Shown here: positions 1 to 8,400 of the stretch, in pieces
Layout: every line of letters starts with the position of its first letter
How positions within the stretch are numbered: the first letter of the stretch is position 1
Assembly: GCF_900699785.1 (NCBI RefSeq)
Contig: NZ_LR535679.1
Coordinates: forward strand, 1 to 64,000
Length of the DNA: 64,000 bases
DNA from: Campylobacter showae
Lineage (GTDB): Bacteria > Campylobacterota > Campylobacteria > Campylobacterales > Campylobacteraceae
Direction: 5' to 3'
Notes under the pieces: generated by a model
Seen by the model: the letters and a program-made list of their open reading frames with translations, nothing else
Databases searched by the model: none
What the model was told of the DNA's origin: nothing
Made by a program: the position numbers and the translations under genes

Positions 1-163
1 GATGATGTTTAGCTTTTTTAAAGACGGCAAAGAGCTAAAAAGCGTCGTGCTAAACTCGCAAAAAGATGCAGGCGCGGACGAGGGCGAAATCGCGATGAAG
101 GCTCTAAACGCCGCCTTTAGCGAGGTTACGGATAAATTTTTGCAAGAATTAATCAAATTTTAG
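1..163 (+). CDS. 3' end of an unidentified gene
   Basis: An open frame enters from the left edge (codon phase from base 2) and stops at TAG 161-163, 28 bases before ruvA, so it is probably co-transcribed with ruvA and ddl. About 53 C-terminal residues are visible, with a charged stretch (FFKDGKELKSVVLNSQ) and an end in LQELIKF. Two ATG codons at 2-7 lie in frame, but nothing shows they are starts. I do not recognise the family from this fragment. Confidence 0.6.
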   Translation, partial: MMFSFFKDGKELKSVVLNSQKDAGADEGEIAMKALNAAFSEVTDKFLQELIKF

Positions 164-191
164 AGATAATCGCAAATTTTAAAGGAAAACG

Positions 192-746
192 ATGATAAAA
201 GCGATCGAGGGCGTCATAACCAAAAAAGAGCCCGCAAATCTCATCTTAAAAACAGCCGGCGGCGTGAGCTACGGCGTAGCTATCTCGCTTTTTTGCTCGG
301 CAAAGCTCGAGCGAGGCCAGAGCGTGGAGCTAAACATCACGCAGATCATCCGCGAGGATGTGGATTTGCTTTACGGATTTTTAGATAGCAACGAGCAAAA
401 GATGTTTGAGATGCTGATAAAACTAAGCGGTATCGGCGCGGCGACGGCGATGGCGGTGTGCTCGAGCCTAAATCCGAACGCATTTTTAAACGCGGTTAAA
501 AGCGGAGATGCGGCGGCGCTACAAACGGTGCCGGGCATCGGCGCAAAGACGGCTAGACGCATCATCGCCGAACTTAGCGACGCAAAGATGACGATGGACG
601 AAAATCTGCCTAGCTATCAGCACGAAGCGATCTTGGCGCTTGAGAGCCTCGGCTTTAAAAGAGAAAAGATAACCAAGGCGCTTAGCGAGTGCGACGCTCA
701 AAATACGGGCGAACTCGTCAAACAAGCCCTAAAAAAACTAGCATAA
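192..746 (+). CDS. ruvA: Holliday junction branch migration protein RuvA
   Basis: RuvA tetramers hold the four-way Holliday junction and load the RuvB motor during recombinational repair in the cytoplasm. The 184-residue product has the usual family length. It starts with the OB-fold region (MIKAIEGVI), continues with two helix-hairpin-helix segments (KLSGIGAATAMAV at about 77-89 and QTVPGIGAKTARRII at about 111-125), and ends in the small RuvB-binding domain (ALESLGFKREKITKAL). The start is preceded by AAAGGAAAACG, a good ribosome-binding site. Ddl begins 13 bases after the stop, so the two form an operon. No ruvB or ruvC is present nearby. Confidence 0.96.
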   Translation: MIKAIEGVITKKEPANLILKTAGGVSYGVAISLFCSAKLERGQSVELNITQIIREDVDLLYGFLDSNEQKMFEMLIKLSGIGAATAMAVCSSLNPNAFLNAVKSGDAAALQTVPGIGAKTARRIIAELSDAKMTMDENLPSYQHEAILALESLGFKREKITKALSECDAQNTGELVKQALKKLA

Positions 747-759
747 AAAAGGAAAAGAT

Positions 760-1794
760 ATGAAATTTGCTGTGATATTCGGCGCTAAAAGCTACGAACA
801 CGAGATCAGTATCGTGAGCGCAATAGCCCTAAAAAAGGTGCTAAAAAACGAACCTTTATTTATATTTTGCGATAAATTTAGAGAATTTTACTTGATAAAC
901 GGCGCCGATATGAAGGCTAATTTCTTTAGCTCTGGCAAGTATAAAAACAACAAAAAACTCGCTCTTAAGCAGGGCGGATTTTTCGCTGGCGGGTTACTCG
1001 GCGAGAAAAAGATCGAGGCGGACGTATTTATAAATTTAGTCCACGGTATGGACGGCGAGGACGGTAAGATCGCGGCGCTGCTCGAGTTTTACGGCCTTAG
1101 CTATATCGGCCCTCGCGTGGAGGCTAGCGCGCTAAGCTACAACAAGGAGCTAACCAAGCTGCTCGCGCAAAAAGCGGGCGTAAATACCCTAAACTACGAG
1201 GTTGTAAGCAGAGGAAAGGCGCCTAGCCTGCCGCTGCCCGTGATCCTAAAGCCTCTTCGCCTAGGAAGCTCGATCGGAGTTAGCGTGATAAAAGACGCTA
1301 ACGAGCTAGAATACGGCCTAGACGTGGCATACGAGTTTGACAAAGAGATCCTGGTAGAGCCCTTTATCGAGGGCGTGAAGGAGTACAATCTAGCAGGCTG
1401 CAAGACGGGCGGCGAGATCAAATTTTCCATCATCGAAGAGCCTAAAAAGAAGGAATTTCTAGACTACGAGCAAAAATATATGAGCTTTTCAAACGAGAGC
1501 AGGGTGCGCGAGGCCGACATCGGCGCAGAGTTAGCCGCCAAGCTAAAACAAAGCTTTGAGCGCATCTACAACTGCGGCTTTGACGGGGCGCTGATACGCT
1601 GCGACTTTTTCGAGATAAACGGCGAAGTATATCTAAACGAGATCAATCCAAATCCGGGCAGCTTGGCGAATTATCTATTTGACGATTTTGAGGGGACGCT
1701 GGAGCGACTCGCCGTAAGCTTACCCAAAGAGCGCGAGATAAATATCGACTACAAATTTATCAACTCTATAACGTCAGCGAAAGGCAAGCTGTAA
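760..1794 (+). CDS. ddl: D-alanine--D-alanine ligase
   Basis: Ddl joins two D-alanines in an ATP-dependent reaction to make the dipeptide that MurF attaches to the peptidoglycan precursor. The 344-residue ATP-grasp protein shows the N-terminal substrate loop (YEHEISIVSA), the glycine-rich ATP loop (PLRLGSSIGVSV at about 165-176) and the C-terminal metal-binding signature (EINPNPGSLANYLF). AAAGGAAAAGAT precedes the ATG. It follows ruvA by 13 bases and is followed by a hairpin with a T run. murF lies about 2.3 kb downstream, so successive enzymes of one pathway are linked here. Confidence 0.96.
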   Translation: MKFAVIFGAKSYEHEISIVSAIALKKVLKNEPLFIFCDKFREFYLINGADMKANFFSSGKYKNNKKLALKQGGFFAGGLLGEKKIEADVFINLVHGMDGEDGKIAALLEFYGLSYIGPRVEASALSYNKELTKLLAQKAGVNTLNYEVVSRGKAPSLPLPVILKPLRLGSSIGVSVIKDANELEYGLDVAYEFDKEILVEPFIEGVKEYNLAGCKTGGEIKFSIIEEPKKKEFLDYEQKYMSFSNESRVREADIGAELAAKLKQSFERIYNCGFDGALIRCDFFEINGEVYLNEINPNPGSLANYLFDDFEGTLERLAVSLPKEREINIDYKFINSITSAKGKL

Positions 1795-1803
1795 AGAAAC
1801 GTC

Positions 1804-1824
1804 GGCATTTCCCGGTGCCTTTTT
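1804..1824 (+). terminator. Putative rho-independent terminator after ddl
   Basis: A short stem GGCATT/GGTGCC (two G-U pairs, loop TCCC) is followed by five T residues, 10 bases after the ddl stop. It is weak, but the position is right for ending ruvA-ddl transcription. Confidence 0.5.
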
Positions 1825-2384
1825 AGCAAATTTGACCGCTTTAAACGGCTTGTTTTTGGCGGCTTTTCAAAAAACTTGGTTGCGATTGTTGCACTTTGAG
1901 ATATCGTTACTAAATTTGGTCGCCGGTTTTTAAATTTTAAAGCTTGGCAGATGACGATTGAAAGCTGATTGCGGTCTTTTAGTTATCCAAATACCATTTC
2001 TAGGATCGGCAGTATTTATTGGCATATAGTTTTTGGCTTGTAGTGTTAAAATGTCGATTTGCGGGCCAAATTTAGCTTAATTTTCAAACCGATCGGCTTG
2101 GTTTTTACGAAATTTGGCAAACCGATATTTCTTCGAATTTACTGTGTTTGGCTCGGTTGTAAATTTAAAATCTCTATTTTAAAGTCCTGTTTTTTGGGTA
2201 AATTTTGCTCATTTTCCATGCTAAAGCCAAATTCCGCCCGCCCTTTACATGCTTGCAAATTTCGCGCCAAAAATATAAAATACTCTAAAATAAATTTCAA
2301 AGAACATAATGCGCTATTATATTTTAATTTGAATTTAAAGATAATATGCTATATTTTACATAAAATTTTACACAAAGAACACAA
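1825..2384. other. Intergenic region, no recognisable gene
   Basis: About 560 AT-rich bases with many AAATTT words. A 109-codon open frame at 2059-2388 has no ribosome-binding site and a Cys/Phe/Lys-rich composition typical of translated non-coding DNA, so I do not call it. The last 60 bases are very AT-rich (TATATTTTAC, TAAAATTTTA) and probably hold the promoter of the Phd-like gene. Confidence 0.6.
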
Positions 2385-2615
2385 ATGACTACTTTTAGCA
2401 AAGATGAAATTTACACGGCGACCGAAGTGGTGCGAAATTTCAGCGCCGTCTTGGGTAAAGTCGGCAAGGCGCAGATGAAGCGCGCGGTGATCGTCAAAAA
2501 TAATAAATTTGAAGCCGTGCTGCTAAATATGGGCGAGTATGAGCGCCTATGCGAGGCTGTGGAGGTACTGCAAAGCATTTATGAGGCTAAAAAACGAGCC
2601 GGAAGCGGCGAATAA
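2385..2615 (+). CDS. Phd/YefM-family antitoxin-like protein (orphan)
   Basis: A 76-residue protein resembling Phd/YefM-type antitoxins, which bind DNA through an N-terminal domain and neutralise a toxin through the C-terminus. Visible family features are the segment TATEVVRNFSAVLGKV (about 11-26), the strand-rich RAVIVKNNKFEAVLLNMGEYERL (about 33-55) and a helical acidic tail. No RelE, ParE, Doc or PIN toxin follows. Instead the stop overlaps the start of an alpha/beta hydrolase by one base (TAATG), indicating translational coupling. From memory, a small gene also precedes this hydrolase in other Campylobacter genomes, so it may be a resident regulator rather than a mobile toxin-antitoxin remnant. 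The family call is moderately secure; the function is unknown. Confidence 0.75.
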   Translation: MTTFSKDEIYTATEVVRNFSAVLGKVGKAQMKRAVIVKNNKFEAVLLNMGEYERLCEAVEVLQSIYEAKKRAGSGE

Positions 2616-3784
2616 TGGCGGTCAAAGAGGTAAAATACGGCGGCAAAATTTACCGCATCAGCTACGAAACCGTAAATCCCGCGCACAAGGACGTCGCGCT
2701 ATTTTTGCACGGCTGGGGCGCAAACAAAGAGATCATGAAAAAGGCTTTCGGCACGTATTTTAAGGACTTTCGGCACGTTTACGTCGATATGCCCGGCTTT
2801 GGCGCGAGCAGTATGCACGGCGCGCTAGCGACGAAAGACTACGCAAAAATCATGAAATCCTTTTTAGACGAGCTTGGCGCGAACCCCAAAATCATCTTTG
2901 GACATAGCTTCGGCGGCAAGGTCGCAACCCTGCTCAATCCCGAATATCTCGCGCTTTTAAGCTCGGCCGGCATCGTAGCTAAAAAGCCGCTTTGGGTGCG
3001 ATTTAAGATCGCTTTGTTTAAATTTTTAAAGATGTTCGGTCTTGGGTTTTTATACAAATTTTTCGCCACGAAAGACGTAAAAGGCATGAGCAAAACGATG
3101 TACGAGACTCTAAAAAACGTCGTCGATGAGGATTTTAGCTCTAAATTTGCGGACTTTGGCGGCAAGGCGTTTATATTTTGGGGCGAGGAGGACAAAGCCA
3201 CGCCTCTAAAAAGCGGCGAACGCGTAAGTCGTCTCATCAAAAACAGCGAATTTCACGCACTAAAGGGCGATCATTTTTTCTTTTTGCTCCACGCGCGCTA
3301 CATCGACGGCGTCGTAAATGCGGGGCTAAATTTGACGAATTTGGATGATGAAAGTGGGATAGAGAGCGTGAAAATTTTAAGCCCGAAAAACCATGAAAAT
3401 TTAAGCGAAAAAGCCTGGAGTGCCGATGAAAACGGCGATCTTAAAAACCCTACCGAGCAAAATTTGACGGAATCTATCCAAGAGGCTTTGGAACAAGAGG
3501 TCGCCATAAGCGCAAAAACCGTCTCGCAAAGCAGCCTTTTTGACGAGCAGTCGCAAAACGGTAACCTTGCGGGTCAAAACCCGCAGCTTGACGATGTAAG
3601 CGCCAAAAACGGTCAAATTTTTAAAGAAAATTTGTTTGACGGGCAAGAAATCGCACAAAATCAATCGGAACCCAAAAATGGCGTTTTAAGCAGAGACGAG
3701 CAAAATCAAATTTTACCAAAAGATGAGCAAGACGCTCAAAAAAGCCCCAAAAAGCCTGTGCAACAAACGTTTGATTTAAACTAG
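2615..3784 (+). CDS. Alpha/beta hydrolase with long disordered C-terminal tail
   Basis: Residues 1 to about 240 form an alpha/beta-hydrolase fold: oxyanion region LHGWGANKE (31-39), nucleophile elbow GHSFGG with Ser98, acid Asp193 (WGEEDKATPL) and His220 (KGDHFF). This is a complete Ser-Asp-His triad, so it is probably an active esterase or C-C hydrolase of unknown substrate. There is no signal peptide, so it is cytoplasmic. Residues from about 240 to 389 are low-complexity, rich in Gln, Asn, Glu, Lys and Ser, and predicted disordered by composition. The tail contains QSSLF (305-309), which resembles a beta-clamp-binding motif. The gene is coupled to the Phd-like gene by a one-base overlap and followed by a terminator. 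Confidence 0.85.
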   Translation: MAVKEVKYGGKIYRISYETVNPAHKDVALFLHGWGANKEIMKKAFGTYFKDFRHVYVDMPGFGASSMHGALATKDYAKIMKSFLDELGANPKIIFGHSFGGKVATLLNPEYLALLSSAGIVAKKPLWVRFKIALFKFLKMFGLGFLYKFFATKDVKGMSKTMYETLKNVVDEDFSSKFADFGGKAFIFWGEEDKATPLKSGERVSRLIKNSEFHALKGDHFFFLLHARYIDGVVNAGLNLTNLDDESGIESVKILSPKNHENLSEKAWSADENGDLKNPTEQNLTESIQEALEQEVAISAKTVSQSSLFDEQSQNGNLAGQNPQLDDVSAKNGQIFKENLFDGQEIAQNQSEPKNGVLSRDEQNQILPKDEQDAQKSPKKPVQQTFDLN

Positions 3785-3785
3785 C

Positions 3786-3810
3786 GCGCAAATTTTGTAT
3801 TTGCGCTTTT
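3786..3810 (+). terminator. Rho-independent terminator after the hydrolase
   Basis: Perfect 8-bp stem GCGCAAAT/ATTTGCGC with loop TTTGT-like (3794-3798), followed by TTTT, starting two bases after the hydrolase stop. It separates the antitoxin-hydrolase pair from murF. Confidence 0.75.
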
Positions 3811-4073
3811 GACTTAGTTATTAGCATTAAATTTATGCGGGTTTGGCGGGCCTGCATCAAATTTACGAGCTAAATTTAAGCCCAAAATCTGTAAAATCTA
3901 GGCTGACAAATTTGCGTTTTACGGCGTAAAAAACAAGGCGGATAAATTTGCTCTCAAATTTAACGGAAAAACTATCAAATTTACGTCAAGCACGCAAAAA
4001 CAAACTGCAAAACGCTAAATTTGGCAAAAAATGGCGCAAACAAAAGCCCGCTTAAGTGAACCTAGGAGAAAAA

Positions 4074-5510
4074 ATGAACGAAACCCTCATAAATATCGGC
4101 CTTGCCGCGACGCAAATTTTATTTACGTTTGCACTCGGATTTTATCTCATCACCTGCCTTCAGTGGTTTTCATACAAGTTTGAGCGCGTGCTGTTTCACT
4201 TCACTAGGCCGCTGTGGCACGTGTTTTTCCTCATCGTGCCGATCGTGCTTTTTTACGGGGCGGAGCGATTTTTCTGGATTTATTTTTACTTTGCGCTGGT
4301 GCCAAGCCTCACTCTTTGGCATAAAAAGCTTGATAAAAAGCTGGTTTTTACGCCGCGAGTCAAGCGATTTTTTGTTATCCTAGCGCTCGCGGTTATCGCT
4401 AGCTACGCCGTCTATCTCGCGACGCAGCACCGCGTAAATTTAGGCGTCGTCCTGCCGCTCGTGCTCTCTTTTGCGCTTAGCTTTTTGCTGGAAAAGGCTA
4501 AATTTAAGGCCTACGAAAACAGCGCGCGCAAAAAGCTAGCCTCGATGCCTGAGCTTAAAATCATCATGATAACGGCGAGTTTTGGCAAAACCAGCATCAA
4601 AAATTTCCTATTTGAGCTACTTAAAAATGACTTCGCCTGCCGCAAAACCCCTCGCAGCGTAAACACGCTAGCAGGCCTCATCCAAGACGTAAATAACGAA
4701 CTTGCCGCCGGTACGCAGATATATATCGCCGAGGCGGGCGCGCGTCTAAAAGGCGACATCGCGCAGATCACGGAGTTTTTGAACCCGCAGATCGCGATCG
4801 TCGGCGAGATCGGCGCGCAGCATATCGAGTACTTTAAGACGCTTGAAAATATCCGCGCTACAAAGCTTGAAGCCCTTAACTCAAAGCGCCTAGAAAAGGC
4901 TTTCGTGCACAGTAGCACGCAGGCAAGCGAGGGCGAGAAGATAGAAATTTACGATAAAAACCTAAGCGGCGTGGAGGCAAGCTTGGATGGGGTCAAATTT
5001 AAGCTTGGAGAGAGGGAATTTAGCTCGCCGCTGCTTGGTAAATTTAACGCCGCAAATCTAGCCGTCTGCGTCAAAACCGCGCTATATCTGGGGCTAGACG
5101 AGGCCAGGATCGCCTCCGCTCTCTCGCGCCTAAAAAACGTCGAGCATAGACTCGAGCGTATCGATGCCGGCGGTAAAATCATCATCGACGACGGTTTTAA
5201 CGGTAACTTTAACGGTATGAGCGCGAGCTACGAGCTAGTCGGTAGCTACGAGGGGCGAAAGGTGCTCGTGACGCCCGGCATCATGGAGAGCAGCGACGAA
5301 GAGAACGAAAAGCTAAGCAAGATCATCAACAAGACCTTTGACATCGTTATGCTAACAAGCTCGCTAAACGCCGTCGCGCTACTAAAGCACCTAAGCAGGC
5401 CAAAAGTCATCGTCATCAAGGACAAATCAAAAATACAAGAAGCCCTAGCACAAAACACCAAAGCGGGCGATCTGATCCTTTTTTCAAACGACGCGCCGAG
5501 CTTTATGTAG
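4074..5510 (+). CDS. murF: UDP-N-acetylmuramoyl-tripeptide--D-alanyl-D-alanine ligase (MurF-type)
   Basis: MurF adds D-Ala-D-Ala to the UDP-MurNAc-tripeptide, the last cytoplasmic step of peptidoglycan precursor synthesis. I place the start at ATG 4074 because AGGAG (4064-4068) sits five bases before it; an in-frame GTG at 4056 has no such site. Residues 1 to about 155 are hydrophobic with several likely membrane spans, an extension unlike the standard soluble MurF. The Mur-ligase ATP loop follows (ITASFGKTSIKNF), then the central domain (IAEAGARLKGDIAQI, VGEIGAQHIEYF) and the C-terminal domain (IDDGFNGNFNGMSASYEL). The location after ddl-hydrolase supports the call. Confidence 0.88.
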   Translation: MNETLINIGLAATQILFTFALGFYLITCLQWFSYKFERVLFHFTRPLWHVFFLIVPIVLFYGAERFFWIYFYFALVPSLTLWHKKLDKKLVFTPRVKRFFVILALAVIASYAVYLATQHRVNLGVVLPLVLSFALSFLLEKAKFKAYENSARKKLASMPELKIIMITASFGKTSIKNFLFELLKNDFACRKTPRSVNTLAGLIQDVNNELAAGTQIYIAEAGARLKGDIAQITEFLNPQIAIVGEIGAQHIEYFKTLENIRATKLEALNSKRLEKAFVHSSTQASEGEKIEIYDKNLSGVEASLDGVKFKLGEREFSSPLLGKFNAANLAVCVKTALYLGLDEARIASALSRLKNVEHRLERIDAGGKIIIDDGFNGNFNGMSASYELVGSYEGRKVLVTPGIMESSDEENEKLSKIINKTFDIVMLTSSLNAVALLKHLSRPKVIVIKDKSKIQEALAQNTKAGDLILFSNDAPSFM

Positions 5511-5738
5511 GCGTAAATTTGGGGCTTGGGCGGCGCAGTTAAATTTAGCGGCGCTACTTCTAGCTACTCGAATTTGATTTGAAATTTAGTCCGCTTGCAT
5601 CGGCGGAGATTGATTTAAAAAAATGCCTTTTCAAGGTGCAGGTTATGCCAAGCGCCGACTGCGGCATATGAAAGATAAAATAAGGCGGCTAAATTTAAAC
5701 GACTTCAAATTTCACATCGGTCAAATTTGCCGTCAAAT
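5511..5738. other. Convergent intergenic region between murF and the helicase gene
   Basis: 228 bases between two converging genes. It contains several AAATTT words and GGCGC-containing short repeats but no convincing gene or clear T-tailed hairpin. Confidence 0.5.
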
Positions 5739-7772
5739 TTAAATCCCGGCGCTAGCCATCCCCGCCTCGATCAAAAACTGGCTGGGTTGGTAGTTTATCT
5801 TTTTGATTTTGTCGTATTTGGCATAGCTTAAAATCAGTTCGTCGCGCGCCCTCGTGACCGCGACGTAAAAGAGTCGCCGTTCCTCCTCGAGCGAGCCGCC
5901 CATGCTCATGAGTTTGAGGTTCGGGAAGCGATTTTGCGCGAGATCGACTACGAAAACGAGGTCAAACTCAAGCCCCTTTGATGCGTGCACGCTTAGCAAA
6001 TTTACACCTTCGCCGCTGCTCATCTCGCTGCTGCCCAGAGTGATAAAGTTATAAAATTTCTCCGCCTCCGAGTAGTTTTTGGCTAGTTCGCCCAGCACCT
6101 CTAGCTTGCCCGCGATGCGCTCCAGGGCCTCTTTTTTTAGCGTTTCGTCGATGTTGCCGTTTTTTTGTGTGGCGCGCTTGGTCGCGAGGCTATCCGCGAT
6201 GAGGGCGTAAATTTTGCTATTTTTGAGATCCTCTATCAGCGAGGTTGGGCGCGAGTGGCGTTTGGCGGCGCTTAAAAAGTTGTAAATTTCATACAAAAAT
6301 TGCCCGCCGCTCTCGCTTAGTTTTTGCATTTTTAGCACGGGGTGGGCGAAAAATTTCTCGCTAAAGTTGAATTTAGCAAAGCGCGACTTCTCCCCGACCT
6401 CGTCAAGCTCGTCAAAAAGCCCCAGCTGGTAGTTTTTGGTTTTTTTGGCAAAGGCTTCCACGCTATCGTCGGGCTGCAAAAATCCTCGCACGACGTCGCC
6501 GTGTCCGACCTTGCTTAGCACTTCAAAAATCTCCTTGCTAAGCGCAGCGCCCACGCCTTTTGCGTATTCGCACACGTGGATAAAGGCCATGATGTCTTTT
6601 GGATTTATAAGGATGCCTAGCAGATCCATCGCAGCGCGTACCTCGCGGCTCTCAAAAAAACTCACGCCGCCCTTGCGCTTGGAGCCGATACCCAGCTCTC
6701 GCAGCGCGACTTCTAGGCCGTCGGCGCTTGAGTTGTTGCGAAAGATGATGGCGATATTTTCTTGTTTATATTTTGAAACGGCGATGATCTGCGCGATGTT
6801 TGCGTACTGATCGAAAAGCTCGCTATAAACAAGCAGCTTTGGCGAGGTAAATTTACCCTCGCGGCCGACGACTAGCTTTTTTTCGTAAAGGCGCGGGTTG
6901 TTTGCGATCACCTTGTTGGCAAGTGCTAGGATAGCCGAGCTGCTGCGATAGTTGATGTTTAGCGCGTAAATTTTAGCGTCTGCGAAGCGGTCCTTAAACG
7001 AGCCGATGATCTCGATGTTTGCGCCGTTAAAAGCGTAAATGCTCTGGTCAAAATCCCCGACGCAAAAAAGGCTTTTCGTCTCAAAAGCGCTGATTAGCGA
7101 GCCTTGCAGGGAGTTTGTGTCCTGATACTCGTCGACTAAAATTTCCTCAAATTTTAGCGGCGCGCCTTTTCTCAGTTCGTTACGCATTTTGATAAGCAGG
7201 TCGTTAAAATCCGCATAGCCAAATTTGCTCTTTTCCTCCTCAAATTCGCGCAAAACGTCCTCATAAATCTCGGCATATACGCCTTGCTCATCGCTTCGCT
7301 CTTTTAGCCATTCGCCAAACGTTTGCTTTAAGGCTAAATTTTGATACAGCGAATACGCGTCGTAAAGATAGGCGCCCCCATAAGGCTTAACGTCGCTTAG
7401 GTGGTTAAATTTGCGTCTCTCGACGAGCGATTTTAGCAGCGTCTTCAGCTCGCTAGGCTGCTTTAGCGTGACCGGTTTTTCTAGAAATTTAAGCAGCGAA
7501 TAAGAAACCGAGTGAAATGTGCCCGCCGTGATGCGCGAGGTGATTTTTTTATCAAAATGTCGGTTTAGACGCTCGATCATCTCGGCCGCGGCCTTGTTGG
7601 TGAAGGTTAGTAGTAGGATTTTTTCGGGCTTTACGCCTAAATTTAGCAGATGAGCGATGCGCGCGACGATGGTGCTGGTTTTACCGGTGCCCGCACTTGC
7701 GATAACTAGATTGTGCCCGGCAGGAGCGGTCGCGGCGGCGTATTGTTCTTGATTTAGTTTTGAAAGGGGCAT
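5739..7772 (-). CDS. UvrD/Rep-type ATP-dependent DNA helicase (superfamily 1)
   Basis: A 3'-5' DNA helicase of the UvrD/Rep/PcrA group, acting in repair or replication restart. Motifs in order: Q motif region LNQEQYAAA, Walker A SAGTGKTSTIV, LLLTFTNKAAAEM (Ia), DEYQDTN (II), GDFDQSIYAFNGA (III), LNINYRSS (IV), LLSVHASKGLEFDLVF (V) and FYVAVTRARDELILSY (VI). The start is set at 7772 because GAGG lies just upstream; a longer frame to 7808 has no such site. The resulting 677 residues fit the family. There is no nuclease domain, which argues against AddA. Whether the orthologue is Rep or UvrD cannot be decided from motifs alone. Confidence 0.92.
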   Translation of the reverse strand: MPLSKLNQEQYAAATAPAGHNLVIASAGTGKTSTIVARIAHLLNLGVKPEKILLLTFTNKAAAEMIERLNRHFDKKITSRITAGTFHSVSYSLLKFLEKPVTLKQPSELKTLLKSLVERRKFNHLSDVKPYGGAYLYDAYSLYQNLALKQTFGEWLKERSDEQGVYAEIYEDVLREFEEEKSKFGYADFNDLLIKMRNELRKGAPLKFEEILVDEYQDTNSLQGSLISAFETKSLFCVGDFDQSIYAFNGANIEIIGSFKDRFADAKIYALNINYRSSSAILALANKVIANNPRLYEKKLVVGREGKFTSPKLLVYSELFDQYANIAQIIAVSKYKQENIAIIFRNNSSADGLEVALRELGIGSKRKGGVSFFESREVRAAMDLLGILINPKDIMAFIHVCEYAKGVGAALSKEIFEVLSKVGHGDVVRGFLQPDDSVEAFAKKTKNYQLGLFDELDEVGEKSRFAKFNFSEKFFAHPVLKMQKLSESGGQFLYEIYNFLSAAKRHSRPTSLIEDLKNSKIYALIADSLATKRATQKNGNIDETLKKEALERIAGKLEVLGELAKNYSEAEKFYNFITLGSSEMSSGEGVNLLSVHASKGLEFDLVFVVDLAQNRFPNLKLMSMGGSLEEERRLFYVAVTRARDELILSYAKYDKIKKINYQPSQFLIEAGMASAGI

Positions 7773-7896
7773 ATTTTCCTCGCGTTTAAAAGGGCAGATT
7801 ATACCCAAACGGGCTTAAATTTATAAAAACGCAAAAGCGGCGAGGGCTAAATTTATTCGCCCCGCGTTTGCGAAGCGAGGCAAAAATTTAGCGGTC

Positions 7897-8400
7897 TTAT
7901 TTTGGATTTAGTATTTGTTTTACTTCCTCGTCGCTTAGTTCGTAGCGGTAAAATTTAAGGTAAAATTTCTTCACTTCTTCTTCCAAATTTACATCTGCGA
8001 AAATTTGCGGATAAAAGGTCTTGGCTAGCCAAAGCGGCTGCAAGGCGCCCTCGGCGCTTCTAACCGACCACAGATAAACTCCGCTAGGCACGATGAAGAC
8101 GGCGCCGTCTTTGACCGCTTTTAGTTGTTTAAACGCAGGATTATTTAGGATTTTTTCCTTGCCTTCGCGAGAATTTGTGATGATGACGTCGGGATTAAAG
8201 ATAATAACTTGCTCCTCGTTTATCGTCTTTGAAATCTTAAAATCCGTCTCGTTATCTTGGGAGCTTAAATTTACGCCACCGGCGATTTTTATGTACTCCG
8301 CGCCGATATCTTTGCCGCTGATCGTGCTAAAATTTCCCGAGTTAAAATTTAGAGCCAAAACCCGCTTTTTTAGCACGCACACCTTGCCTATCTTAAAGAT
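7897..8400 (-). pseudogene. 5'-truncated periplasmic substrate-binding protein (iron/cobalamin type)
   Basis: The reading frame codes for the C-terminal half of a FecB/BtuF-like binding protein of a metal-chelate ABC importer: KKRVLALNF, then AGGVNLSS, then [41 protein letters not shown] and an acidic C-terminus. It lacks the signal peptide and first lobe. The frame opens from a TGA at 8401-8403 with no ATG; only a GTG at 8380-8382 could start it. Its 5' end abuts, head to head, the 5'-truncated chemoreceptor on the other strand. No permease or ATPase partner is adjacent. Unless it is a mis-assembly, this is a gene remnant. Confidence 0.82.

Noticed and set aside
2059-2388. 109-codon open frame before the Phd-like gene
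   Set aside because: No ribosome-binding site, composition (Phe/Lys/Cys/Ile-rich) of translated AT-rich spacer, and it overlaps the Phd-like gene start.
4511-4918. 135-codon open frame antisense to murF
   Set aside because: Lies fully within murF, with no ribosome-binding site; open because of the codon bias of the real gene. The same applies to other long antisense frames in acnB, valS, fumC and macB.
8093-8383. Upstream extension of the chemoreceptor reading frame
   Set aside because: It is antisense to the binding-protein remnant, lacks chemoreceptor features and a ribosome-binding site; the frame is open only by chance.
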